NCBI RefSeq assembly: GCF_000717715.1
Contig: NZ_JOAI01000011.1
Span: 106,189-170,188 of the forward strand
Length of the DNA: 64,000 nucleotides
Direction: 5' to 3'
DNA from: Streptomyces sp. NRRL B-24484
Lineage (GTDB): Bacteria > Actinomycetota > Actinomycetes > Streptomycetales > Streptomycetaceae
Below the pieces are notes generated by a model. It was given only the letters and a program-made list of their open reading frames with translations, was not told the origin of the DNA and made no database searches. Both the position numbers and the translations under genes were made by a program. Shown one piece after another: positions 34,601 through 43,040 of this stretch. The first letter of the stretch is position 1. Every line of letters begins with the position of its first letter.

Positions 34601-36265
34601 GTGCACCATCACCCCCACCCCGGCGCCGGCCGCCTGCGGCGCCTGGCGCTGCTGCTCGCCGGCGTCCTCGCCCTGGCCGGCCTCGCCGGCCTCAGGGCGA
34701 CCGCCTCCGCTGCCGACGGCAGCACCGGCGCGGCCGAGGCCTTCGCCACCCGCTGCGGCATCCACTTCTGCCTGAACGGCAAGGAGTACTACTTCGCCGG
34801 CACCAACACCTACGACATGTTCGCCTACGGCGCCGCGTCCGGGGACACCGAGAGCCAGTTCATGGACAAGGCCCGGATCGACGCCCACTTCGCGAACCTG
34901 CAGGCCGACAAGGTGGACGTCGTCCGGCTGTGGATGTTCAACCACGAGAGCTGGCACGGCTTCGAGACGAGCAAGGGCGTCTACGACGAGCAGCAGTTCG
35001 CGCTCTTCGACTACATCCTCGTCTCCGCCAAGGCGCACAACCTCAGGCTGGTCCCGGTGTTCGAGAACTACTGGGAGGCGTACGGCGGCATCGACACCAG
35101 GCTCCGCTGGGAGGGCCTGTCCGGCGGCCAGCCCGGCCGTGCGGCCTTCTTCGACCGGAGCCGCTGCCCCGGCTGCTTCACCTCGTACAAGAACTACGTC
35201 GGTTACGCCCTGAACCGCACCAACCACTACAGCGGCGTGAAGTACAAGGACGATCCCACGATCTTCGCGTGGGACCTGATGAACGAACCCCGCTACGAGG
35301 GGCAGAGCGCCGCCGAGAGCGTCCTCGGCACCACGCTGCGCGCCTGGGTCGACGAGATGGGCGCCTTCGTGAAGGGGATCGACACCAACCACATGGTCGG
35401 CGTCGGCCTCGAGGGACACGGCACCTCGTACGGCTTCGGCGGAGACGAGGGCAACCCGTTCGTGCAGGTGCAGCAGTCGCCGTACATCGACTACACCTCG
35501 GCGCACCCGTACCCGACGGAGTCCTGGGCGAATCTGACGATCGACCAGACCAAGGCGCTGATCCGGTCGTGGATCTCCGACTCTCACAACCTGGTCGGAA
35601 AGCCCTTCTTCATGGGTGAGTTCAACGTGCACAACGTCGACCGTTCCACCTGGTGGAGTGCGATCTACGCGGACTTCGAGGCGGCCGGCGGTGACGGCAG
35701 CGCCTTCTGGTGGTACGAGGACCACAACGTCGACGGGAAGTTCGGCGTCATGGCCGGGGCGGCCGAGCTCGCGGTCTTCCGTGCCCACTCCGATCGGATG
35801 GCCGCCAAGAGCGGGCTGGCCGTGCCGTCCGCAACGCCCTCCTCCTCCTCGTCGCCGTCGCCGTCGCCGTCGCCGTCCGCGTCGGCCTCGGTCCCGCCCT
35901 CCGGTTCCGCGAGTCCCAGTGCCACCGGCTCTCCGGCGGTCGGCCCGTGCTCGGTCCACTACGGCCTCTCGGACTGGGGCACCAGCTTCAACGGCGACGT
36001 GACGGTGAAGAACACCGGCACGACTGCCGTCGACGGCTGGCAGCTGGCCTTCGCCTTCCCCGGCGACCAGCGGATCACCCAGATGTGGAACGCCGGCTGG
36101 ACGCAGAGCGGCAAGCAGGTCGTCGCCACCAACCCCTCCGGCTACAACACGATCGTCGCACCGGGCGCGAGCGTCAACTTCGGCTTCAGCGCCTCCTCCG
36201 TCCCGGGCACCAACGGCGCACCGGCGGACTTCCGCCTCAACGGCCAGGCCTGCATCACCTTCTGA
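34601..36265 (+). CDS. Secreted GH5 mannanase with CBM2
   Basis: 554 residues. A Sec signal peptide (LRRLALLLAGVLALAGLAG) is followed by a GH5 domain with acid/base E229 (DLMNEP) and nucleophile E340 (FFMGEFN). A Ser/Pro linker runs about 410-447, and a C-terminal family-2 carbohydrate-binding module (cysteines at both ends, WGTSFNGDV, MWNAGW) ends the protein. It is an extracellular endo-mannanase or broader beta-glucanase that anchors to cellulose in plant walls. The start is the GTG at 34601 with an AAAGGGAAG site. The context of GH134 and beta-mannosidase genes supports mannan. Confidence 0.9.
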   Translation: MHHHPHPGAGRLRRLALLLAGVLALAGLAGLRATASAADGSTGAAEAFATRCGIHFCLNGKEYYFAGTNTYDMFAYGAASGDTESQFMDKARIDAHFANLQADKVDVVRLWMFNHESWHGFETSKGVYDEQQFALFDYILVSAKAHNLRLVPVFENYWEAYGGIDTRLRWEGLSGGQPGRAAFFDRSRCPGCFTSYKNYVGYALNRTNHYSGVKYKDDPTIFAWDLMNEPRYEGQSAAESVLGTTLRAWVDEMGAFVKGIDTNHMVGVGLEGHGTSYGFGGDEGNPFVQVQQSPYIDYTSAHPYPTESWANLTIDQTKALIRSWISDSHNLVGKPFFMGEFNVHNVDRSTWWSAIYADFEAAGGDGSAFWWYEDHNVDGKFGVMAGAAELAVFRAHSDRMAAKSGLAVPSATPSSSSSPSPSPSPSASASVPPSGSASPSATGSPAVGPCSVHYGLSDWGTSFNGDVTVKNTGTTAVDGWQLAFAFPGDQRITQMWNAGWTQSGKQVVATNPSGYNTIVAPGASVNFGFSASSVPGTNGAPADFRLNGQACITF

Positions 36266-36276
36266 CTCCGCGTGCT

Positions 36277-36318
36277 CCGGCCAGCCGCCGTCCGCCGCGT
36301 GCGGCGGCTGCGGGCCGG
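36277..36318 (+). terminator. Hairpin after the GH5-CBM2 gene
   Basis: The outer arms are CCGGCC/GGCCGG (36277-36282, 36313-36318). The inner arms are CCGCCGC/GCGGCGG (36292-36298, 36301-36307). It begins 12 bp after the stop. Confidence 0.45.
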
Positions 36319-36359
36319 GGCCCCACCACCCGTGCACACAGGAGAGAGAGGACACCCCC

Positions 36360-37085
36360 ATGAGGCGCACCGCATCGCTGCTCGGCAGTGCCGTCGGCAC
36401 CCTCGCCGCGCTCACCCTCGCGCTCGCCCCGACCGCCGCCGCCGAGACGGCGCCGAACGGGTACCCGTACTGCGCCAACGGGAGCGCGAGCGACCCGGAC
36501 GGGGACGGCTGGGGCTGGGAGAACAACCGGTCCTGCGTGGTCCGCACCGGTTCCGGTTCCGGTTCCGGCTCCGGCAGTTCGGCCTGCCCGTCCGGGGCGA
36601 CCTGCGGCTCGTACACCGTCGGCGGCCTCGGCAGCCGCAAGCAGCAGGTCCGGAACGCGGGCGGCAGCAGCCTCGACCTCGCGGTGGCCATGCTGGAGAC
36701 CGAACGGATGGACACCGCCTACCCCTACGGCGACAACAAGAGCGGTGACGCCGCCAACTTCGGCATCTTCAAGCAGAACTGGCTGATGCTGCGGTCCGCC
36801 TGTGCCCAGTTCGGCGGGCAGGGTGCCGGGCAGTACGACAACGGCGCCGCGCTCAACAGCAGCCTCGGCCAGGACGTCTCCTGCCTGCACCAGAGTCAGA
36901 GCCACTACGGCCTGGACGCCTGGTTCGCGGGCCACCGCAACGGCGCCTCCGGCCTGTCCAGCCCGAACACGGCCGACATCGCCGCGTACAAGGCCGCCGT
37001 GTACTGGATCAAGGCACAGCTCGACGCGGACTCCGCCAACCTCGGCAACGACACCCGCTTCTGGGTCCAGGTCCCCGCGATCTGA
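36360..37085 (+). CDS. Secreted GH134 endo-mannanase with CBM10
   Basis: 241 residues. A signal peptide (1-28) is followed by a small CBM10-type domain (about 31-63, NGYPYCANGS, WGWENNRSCV), a Gly-Ser linker (64-75) and a catalytic domain of about 165 residues. It carries GSRKQQVRNAGG, MLETERM, YGDNKSGDAANFG and FAGHRNGASGL, which I recognise as the lysozyme-fold GH134 mannanases. The catalytic acid/base pair reported for a streptomycete GH134 is separated by 12 residues; here E113 and D125 have the same spacing. GH134 inverts the anomeric configuration, unlike retaining GH5 enzymes. It is embedded between mannan genes. Confidence 0.82.
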   Translation: MRRTASLLGSAVGTLAALTLALAPTAAAETAPNGYPYCANGSASDPDGDGWGWENNRSCVVRTGSGSGSGSGSSACPSGATCGSYTVGGLGSRKQQVRNAGGSSLDLAVAMLETERMDTAYPYGDNKSGDAANFGIFKQNWLMLRSACAQFGGQGAGQYDNGAALNSSLGQDVSCLHQSQSHYGLDAWFAGHRNGASGLSSPNTADIAAYKAAVYWIKAQLDADSANLGNDTRFWVQVPAI

Positions 37086-37099
37086 TCCGTCCCCCGCAC

Positions 37100-37146
37100 G
37101 GGACGGCGCCGCGTCCGGTCCGCCGGCCGCTGCGCGGCGCCGTCCC
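37100..37146 (+). terminator. Terminator between GH134 and binding-protein 2 genes
   Basis: Perfect 14-bp arms GGGACGGCGCCGCG (37100-37113) and CGCGGCGCCGTCCC (37133-37146) with a 19-nt loop, starting 15 bp after the GH134 stop. Confidence 0.7.
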
Positions 37147-37187
37147 CTCCGTGCTCCGAACGACCCCGTGCAGAGGAACCACCCGAC

Positions 37188-38498
37188 ATGCGAAGACGAT
37201 GGACAGCCGTCTGGGCCGCGACCGCCGCGGTGCTGACGGCCTGTGGCGGCCAGGGCGCCGTCGGCCCGACCTCTCCGATCGCGCCGTCCGACCCGGCCGC
37301 GGTCTCCGGCGAGATCACCGTGCTGACCAACCGGACCGACCGGATCAAGGACGGCACCTTCAAGCGGTACGCCGATGCCTTCCGCAAGGAGTACCCCGGC
37401 GTCACCGTGAGGTTCGAGGGGCTCACCGATTACGAAGGTGAGGCGACCCTCCGGATGAAGGCGGGGACGTACGGCGATGTGCTGCTGATCCCGAACAGCC
37501 TGTCGGTGGGCCAGTTCCCGGCCTACTTCGCACCGCTCGGCTCCGCGACCGACCTCGCCCAGAGCTTCGACTTCACCGAGTACGCCGATGTCGGCGGCAG
37601 GGTCTACGGCGTCGCCGGCATTGGCATGGCCACCGGGCTCGTCTACAACAAGGCGGTCTGGGAGCAGGCCGGGATCACCGAGTGGCCGCGGAGCGCCGCG
37701 GACTTCCTCGCCGATCTCAAGGCGATCAAGGACCGCACCGGGGCCGTCCCGTACTACACCAACTACAAGGACGGCTGGCCGCTGCGCCAGTGGACGGACC
37801 TGATCGGCGCCCCGAGCTGCAGCAACACCGCCAAGGACCAGCTGGCCGACACCGCCCGGCCGTGGAGTGCGGGCCAGGACCTGAACGCGATCGACGGACT
37901 GCTCTACGACGTGGTGCACCAGAAGCTCTCCGAGGGCGACCCCACCGCCACCGACTGGGAGACCTCCAAGGCGCTCATGGGCGGCGGGCGGATCGGTGCG
38001 ATGCTCCTGGGGTCATGGGCCGTGCCGCAGATGCAGGCGGCCGCCGGGGCCGCCGGGCACGATCCCGCCGAGATCGGCTTCATGCCCTTCCCGGTGCAGA
38101 AGAACAGCCACCACTGCGCGGTCGTCGAGCCCGACTACAAGTTCGCCGTCAACAAGCACTCCCGGCACCAGGACGCGGCGCGGGCCTGGATCGACTGGTT
38201 CCTCACCCGCTCGGGCAGCGCGCAGGACGAACAGGTGATCTCCACGGTCAAGGGCACGCCGCTGCCGGCCGCCCTGGAGCCCTTCGACGAGCGCGGTGTG
38301 CGGATCGTCGCGCAGACCCAGGACCGGACGGCCGACGTCAGCAGGATCGACAGGGCCGCCGGCATCGGCCTCGACACCCCCGACTACCGCCGCAGGCTGA
38401 TCGACATCGCACGCGGTGCCGTACCCGGCGACCGCGACGGCTGCTTCGCCGAGCTCAACGCGAAGTGGGCCGCGGCGCAGCGCGTGCCGGCCGGGTGA
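37188..38498 (+). CDS. Sugar ABC transporter substrate-binding lipoprotein 2 (orphan)
   Basis: 436 residues, lipobox VLTAC (C19), same domain as binding protein 1 and clearly homologous over the full length (shared ITVLTNRTD, FEGLTDYEGE, AGQDLNAIDGLLYD). No permease genes lie beside it, so it probably feeds the permeases encoded at 26220-28057. It has fewer lysines and more arginines than binding protein 1. It lies between the GH134 gene and the beta-mannosidase promoter. It may bind a different mannan fragment, such as a longer or galactosylated oligomer (inference). Confidence 0.92.
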   Translation: MRRRWTAVWAATAAVLTACGGQGAVGPTSPIAPSDPAAVSGEITVLTNRTDRIKDGTFKRYADAFRKEYPGVTVRFEGLTDYEGEATLRMKAGTYGDVLLIPNSLSVGQFPAYFAPLGSATDLAQSFDFTEYADVGGRVYGVAGIGMATGLVYNKAVWEQAGITEWPRSAADFLADLKAIKDRTGAVPYYTNYKDGWPLRQWTDLIGAPSCSNTAKDQLADTARPWSAGQDLNAIDGLLYDVVHQKLSEGDPTATDWETSKALMGGGRIGAMLLGSWAVPQMQAAAGAAGHDPAEIGFMPFPVQKNSHHCAVVEPDYKFAVNKHSRHQDAARAWIDWFLTRSGSAQDEQVISTVKGTPLPAALEPFDERGVRIVAQTQDRTADVSRIDRAAGIGLDTPDYRRRLIDIARGAVPGDRDGCFAELNAKWAAAQRVPAG

Positions 38499-38520
38499 GC
38501 GGTCGGCGGACGATTGCACC

Positions 38521-38646
38521 AAACCGGTAAAGTTAACATGGTGAATGATCGCGCAATCCTGTGAGGCGGGCCGGGGTCGGCTTGGCAATATGCCAGCTCA
38601 TGATGGATATCATCGCCGCAATGAACAAACTGAACCGGTTTATAGA
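38521..38646. promoter_or_regulatory. Operator-like sites upstream of beta-mannosidase
   Basis: AAACCGGTAA (38521-38530) and the stronger near-palindrome TGAACCGGTTTA (38631-38642) flank a region that also contains TGGCA-ATA-TGCCA (38583-38595). The second palindrome is followed by TAGACAG and matches the site before binding-protein gene 1 in sequence and in its flank. A TATAGA at 38641-38646 could be a -10, but no matching -35 is clear. Confidence 0.6.
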
Positions 38647-38745
38647 CAGAACCGAACGGCCGGGCTACGGTTGCTCGCACCACAGCCGCCGCACCGCACC
38701 CGCGGCAGTCACCCCCCTGCCCGGCCAAGCGAACAGGAGCCGCAC

Positions 38746-41145
38746 ATGAAGGACGTCACCCAGCTCGACCGGGGCTGGAGCCTGCACCACGACGACGGAC
38801 TCCTCCCCGCCCAGGTCCCGGGCTGCGTCCACACCGACCTGCTGAACGCAGGGCTGCTCGCCGACCCGTACCTCCACACCAACGAGAAGGACGCCGCCTG
38901 GATCGGCCGCCGCGACTGGACGTACTCCACCCGGCTCGACCACGGCAGCAGCCACGAGCGCACCGACCTGGTCTTCGAGGGGCTGGACACCGCCGCCCGG
39001 ATCACCCTGGCCGGCACCGAACTCGGCCGTACCCGCAACATGCACCGCACGTACCGGTTCGACACCACCGGCCTCACCGGCGACCTCGCCGTCCGGTTCA
39101 CCAGCCCCTACCAGGAGGCGGAAGAGGTCCGCGCCGCCACCGGCGCCCGCCCCAACGTCTATCCGGAGCCGTTCCAGTACATCCGCAAGATGGCCAGCAG
39201 CTTCGGCTGGGACTGGGGCCCCACCCTGCCGACCTCCGGCATCTGGCGGCCCGCCCGGCTCGAACACTGGTCCACCGCCCGCCTGGCCGAGGTGCGCCCA
39301 CTGGTCACCGTGCACGGCAGCACCGGCCGGGTCGAGCTCCACCTCGCCGTCGAGCGCACCGCCACCGGCGCCGGACGCCCGCTCACCGTCCGCGCCACCG
39401 CCGCCGGACGCACCACGGAGACCGTCCTCGACGGCGACACCGGCATCCTCGTCCTCGACGTCCCCGACGCCGCGCTGTGGTGGCCCCGCGGCCGCGGCGA
39501 CCAACCCCTGTACGACCTGGACGTCACCCTCGCCGACGGCAGCGGGACACTGGACACCTGGCAGCGGCGGATCGGCTTCCGCACCGTCGAACTCGACCGC
39601 AGCACCGACGAACACGGCACCGGCTTCACCCTCGTCGTCAACGGCGCACGCCTCTTCGTCCGCGGCGCCAACTGGATCCCCGACGACACCCTCGTCACCC
39701 GCGTCACCCCCGAGCGCTACCGCACCCGCCTCACCCAGGCCGCCGAGGCCAACGTCGACCTCGTCCGGGTCTGGGGCGGCGGCATCTACGAGGACGAGGC
39801 CTTCTACGACATCTGCGACGAACTCGGTCTGATGGTCTGGCAGGACTTCCTCTTCGCCTGCGCCGCCTACCCCGAGGAGCAGCCGCTGCGCGGCGAGATC
39901 GAGGCCGAGGCCCGGGACAACGTCACCCGACTGGCGCCCCACCCCTCGCTCGTCCTGTGGAACGGCAACAACGAGAACCTCTGGGGCTTCCGCGACTGGG
40001 GCTGGGAGCCCGAACTCGCCGGCGACTCCTGGGGCGAGGGCTACTACCTCGGCCTGCTGCCCCGCATCGTCGCCGAGCTCGACCCCACCCGCCCCTACAG
40101 CGCCGGCAGCCCCTGGTCCGGCTCCTGGGACCACCACCCCAACGACCCCGACCACGGCACCCACCACTCCTGGGAGGTGTGGAACCGCCGTGACTACAGC
40201 GAGTACCGCGGCAGCGTCCCCCGGTTCGTCGCCGAGTTCGGCTGGCAGGCACCCCCCGCCCTCGCCACGCTCCGGCGCGCCCTGCCCGGTGAGGAACTCG
40301 CGCCCGACTCGCCCGGCATGCTGCACCACCAGAAGGCCGAGGACGGCAACGACAAGCTCGACCGCGGCATCGCACGGCACTTCGACCCGCCGGCCGACTT
40401 CGACCGCTGGCACTACCTCGCCCAGCTCGTCCAGGCCCGTGCGATCGCCACCGGCATCGAGCACTGGCGCTCCCACTGGCCGCGCTGCGCGGGCACCGTC
40501 GTCTGGCAGCTCAACGACTGCTGGCCGGTCTCCTCCTGGGCCGCCGTCGACGGCGACGGCCGGCGCAAGCCGCTCTGGTACGAGCTGCGCCGCCTCTACG
40601 CCGACCGCCTGCTCACCGTGCAGCCCGCCGCGGACGGTGCCCTCGAGATCGTGCTCGTCAACCAGGCCGCCGAACCGTGGACGCCCGCGCTGCGCCTGCG
40701 CCGCCTCACCGCCGACGGCACCCTCACCGCCGACACGGCGGCCGAGGCCACCGTCGCACCCGGTTCGATCACCCGGCTCACCGTGCCGCCCGCCCTCGCC
40801 CCGTCCGAGGGCTCGGCGAAGGAGTACCTGGCCGTCGATGCCGACGGGCTGCGGGCCGTGCACTTCGCCGTCACCGACCGGCTGTTCGGCTACCTGCGGC
40901 CGGACTTCGACGTCGCGGTGCGCTCCGTCGAGGGCGGCGGCGACACGGCGGAAGTGGTGGTCACCGCCCGCACACTCGTCCGCGACCTGCTGCTCCAGGC
41001 GGACCGGCTCGACCCGGCGGCCGAGGCCGACCGCGGGCTGCTGACCCTGCTGCCGGGGGAGCAGGCCGTCGTCCGAGTCACCGGCTGCCCGGGGTTGACG
41101 GCCGGGGCCGCCCGCAGGGCGCTCTTCTGCGTCGAACCCGCCTGA
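38746..41145 (+). CDS. Beta-mannosidase, GH2
   Basis: 799 residues, no signal peptide, therefore intracellular. It has the GH2 sandwich-barrel layout: sugar-binding domain (1-170, WDWGPTLP), immunoglobulin-like domain, and catalytic barrel with acid/base E410 (WNGNNEN) and nucleophile E497 (VAEFGWQ). It cleaves terminal beta-1,4-mannose from imported manno-oligosaccharides, giving mannose for the ROK kinase and ManA. The ATG at 38746 has an AGGAG site. The operator-like region upstream places it in the same regulon as the transporter. Confidence 0.94.
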   Translation: MKDVTQLDRGWSLHHDDGLLPAQVPGCVHTDLLNAGLLADPYLHTNEKDAAWIGRRDWTYSTRLDHGSSHERTDLVFEGLDTAARITLAGTELGRTRNMHRTYRFDTTGLTGDLAVRFTSPYQEAEEVRAATGARPNVYPEPFQYIRKMASSFGWDWGPTLPTSGIWRPARLEHWSTARLAEVRPLVTVHGSTGRVELHLAVERTATGAGRPLTVRATAAGRTTETVLDGDTGILVLDVPDAALWWPRGRGDQPLYDLDVTLADGSGTLDTWQRRIGFRTVELDRSTDEHGTGFTLVVNGARLFVRGANWIPDDTLVTRVTPERYRTRLTQAAEANVDLVRVWGGGIYEDEAFYDICDELGLMVWQDFLFACAAYPEEQPLRGEIEAEARDNVTRLAPHPSLVLWNGNNENLWGFRDWGWEPELAGDSWGEGYYLGLLPRIVAELDPTRPYSAGSPWSGSWDHHPNDPDHGTHHSWEVWNRRDYSEYRGSVPRFVAEFGWQAPPALATLRRALPGEELAPDSPGMLHHQKAEDGNDKLDRGIARHFDPPADFDRWHYLAQLVQARAIATGIEHWRSHWPRCAGTVVWQLNDCWPVSSWAAVDGDGRRKPLWYELRRLYADRLLTVQPAADGALEIVLVNQAAEPWTPALRLRRLTADGTLTADTAAEATVAPGSITRLTVPPALAPSEGSAKEYLAVDADGLRAVHFAVTDRLFGYLRPDFDVAVRSVEGGGDTAEVVVTARTLVRDLLLQADRLDPAAEADRGLLTLLPGEQAVVRVTGCPGLTAGAARRALFCVEPA

Positions 41146-41297
41146 CCGCTCCGCCCGTTCGTGCTGTGGCCGGGCCACGCGTCCGTGCGCCCGGGTCCGG
41201 CCGCGGGGCCCGGTGCCGCGGCCCGGCACTCGCGCGTATCGTGCTGGTCGCGGGGGCGCGGGCGCCTCCCGTCCGTCGCAGGGGAGGAGACCGGCCG

Positions 41298-41774
41298 ATG
41301 AGCGCCGAACGGATCTGGACCGTCGAGGAGTCGCTGGAGTTCCCCGCCGTCCCACCGGACGCGGTGTACGCGCTGCTCGCCGACGTGCGCCGGATGAGGG
41401 AGTTCAGCCCCGAGGTGGTGGGCGTCTGGCAGCGGGGCCGGCGCTTCGTCGGCTTCAACCGGCGGGCCGCCTGGGTCTGGTTCACCACCTGCCGGATCGT
41501 CGTCGCCGACCCCGACCGCGAATTCGCCTTCGACGTCACCACCTTCGGCCTGCCGGTGGCCCGCTGGGGCTACCGGCTCGAACCGCAGGGCGACGGCACG
41601 CTGGTCACCGAGTACTGGATCGACCACCGCCGCGGAGGGGCGGGCGCCGCCACGGCCGAGACGCTCGGCCTGATCTTCAGCGGCACCCCCGCCGCGCAGC
41701 GCGCCGAACGCAACCGGGCCGGCATGCGCACCACGCTGCACCGCCTGCGGGACGCCTGCCTGCCACCGGCCTGA
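41298..41774 (+). CDS. SRPBCC-family protein
   Basis: 158 residues with the START/Bet-v1-like helix-grip fold (SLEFPAVPPDAVYALLADVRRMREFSPE, quoted in two parts in homologues as PPDAVYALLADV and MREFSPEVVG). Its hydrophobic cavity binds small lipophilic ligands. The family includes polyketide cyclases, but single stand-alone members have unknown roles. The ATG at 41298 follows GGGGAGGAG. It lies outside the mannan operator region and is probably unrelated to it. Confidence 0.85.
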   Translation: MSAERIWTVEESLEFPAVPPDAVYALLADVRRMREFSPEVVGVWQRGRRFVGFNRRAAWVWFTTCRIVVADPDREFAFDVTTFGLPVARWGYRLEPQGDGTLVTEYWIDHRRGGAGAATAETLGLIFSGTPAAQRAERNRAGMRTTLHRLRDACLPPA

Positions 41775-41831
41775 CGGACCGTCCGCTGCCGGGCGGTGGC
41801 GGCCCGGCTCCGGGCCGGTCTCAGGCCGGTC

Positions 41832-42662
41832 TCAGACCGGGGTCGGGCCTGCCGCGGCCCGGTCCGGGCGGCGGCGCTGCGCGGCGACCGAGGTGTGCAG
41901 CGGGCCGTCCGGCGCGGCCGGCGCCGCGGGGCCGTCGGGGTCGCCGCCGAACTCCGCCACCGCCTCGGCGACGATGCCGCTCAGCTGCTCGTGGTGGGCG
42001 CCGCGCCAGTACACCTGCTCGCAGGCCGTGCACTGGGCGAAGACGTCGAACGAGCGCTCGGTGCCGTCCTCCAGGTGCTCGCGGACGGAGGTCTTGGCGA
42101 CCTCGCGCAGCGTCCCGTTGCAGGCGGTGCAGCGCGTCCAGGGGGCCAGCGGGGGAGCGAACCGGGAGAGCACGTCCCGCAGTTGGTCGGCCGGGCGGTG
42201 GCTGTACACGTAGGCGCCGGCCCAGAGCTCCCGGCGGTGCAGCAGCCCGCGGTCCCGGGAGAGCAGCACGCGCTGCTCGTCGGCGGACCGGGCCGCCAGC
42301 GCCGGATCGCCGATGTCGGTGCTCTCGTAGGCGGCGTCCACCCCGAGCAGCCGCAGCCGCCGGGCCAGGGTGCCCAGGTGGACGTCGAGCAGGAAGCGCG
42401 GCGGCCCGGGCAGCCGCTGCGGCCGGGCGACGGCGAGGACGGAGACCTGCTCACCCGGCGCGGGCACGTGGGAGGCGTCCGCGGCCGCCCCGTCCACGAC
42501 CAGGCCGCCCACCTCGGTGAGCGGCACGCCGAGCGACTCCACGACGTGCCCGAGGGTCGAACTGCCGTCGGTGGTCACCGCCGACCGGCCCGCCCGCCTG
42601 CGCACGTTCACGAAGACGTGCAGCTCGGGGACGAACTCGATCCGGATCTCCGCTCTCTCCAC
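41832..42662 (-). CDS. Mut7-C RNase domain protein with ubiquitin-like N-terminus
   Basis: 276 residues. The N-terminal ThiS/MoaD-like beta-grasp domain (about 5-85) is fused to a Mut7-C domain (about 90-245). It has the PIN-like LDVHLGTLARRLRLLG with its acidic residue, LSRDRGLL, and a zinc ribbon with paired cysteines (CTACNGTL, CTACEQVYW). The domain pair is widespread in actinobacteria; Mut7-C is predicted to be an RNase, and the cellular target is unknown. It starts at GTG 42662. A disordered tail of about 40 residues follows. Confidence 0.92.
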   Translation of the reverse strand: MERAEIRIEFVPELHVFVNVRRRAGRSAVTTDGSSTLGHVVESLGVPLTEVGGLVVDGAAADASHVPAPGEQVSVLAVARPQRLPGPPRFLLDVHLGTLARRLRLLGVDAAYESTDIGDPALAARSADEQRVLLSRDRGLLHRRELWAGAYVYSHRPADQLRDVLSRFAPPLAPWTRCTACNGTLREVAKTSVREHLEDGTERSFDVFAQCTACEQVYWRGAHHEQLSGIVAEAVAEFGGDPDGPAAPAAPDGPLHTSVAAQRRRPDRAAAGPTPV

Positions 42663-43040
42663 ACGCCCAGGATGCCAGGACGGCGGTGCGCCGGTCGCCC
42701 CATTTCCGGACCGGCGCGCCCACGGGCGTCAGCGGGCCCGCCGGGCCCGTTCGAAGTGGTCGACCCGGGCGGCCGTCCGCTCCGCCGGCCGGGGCAGGTC
42801 GCGGCTCGGCGACCTTCGTACCGGCCCCGACGTGGCCGAGGAGCTCCTCGACGAGCGCGGCGAACCCCGTCCTGGCCGCCCCGACGGGGCTCCGGGCCGG
42901 GCCCGTCCGTCGTCCCTGGTCCGTGCGGTGGCCTGCATCCGGATCGCGCAGTTCCCCGGGCCCCACGAGGCACCCCGAGGTCGGCGAACGGTGCTGCCGG
43001 GGGGTGCGCGTGACGGGCCGTCCGTCGCGCGGCCGGGTGG
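42663..43040. other. Intergenic region containing repeat copy 2
   Basis: These 378 bp show no open frame with believable composition or a start with a ribosome-binding site. The only recognisable structure is the dispersed repeat at 42914-42964. Confidence 0.5.
42914..42964 (-). repeat. Dispersed 51-bp intergenic repeat, copy 2
   Basis: Read on the minus strand it begins GGGGCCCGGGGAACTGCGC and ends ACCAGGG. It aligns without gaps to copy 1 (23320-23370) with nine differences in 51. Orientation is opposite to copy 1. Confidence 0.75.

Noticed and set aside
35838..35885. Tandem short repeats, also at 36546-36578, as possible CRISPR or satellite
   Set aside because: They encode Ser-Pro and Gly-Ser linkers of secreted enzymes. 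No CRISPR array was seen anywhere in the window.
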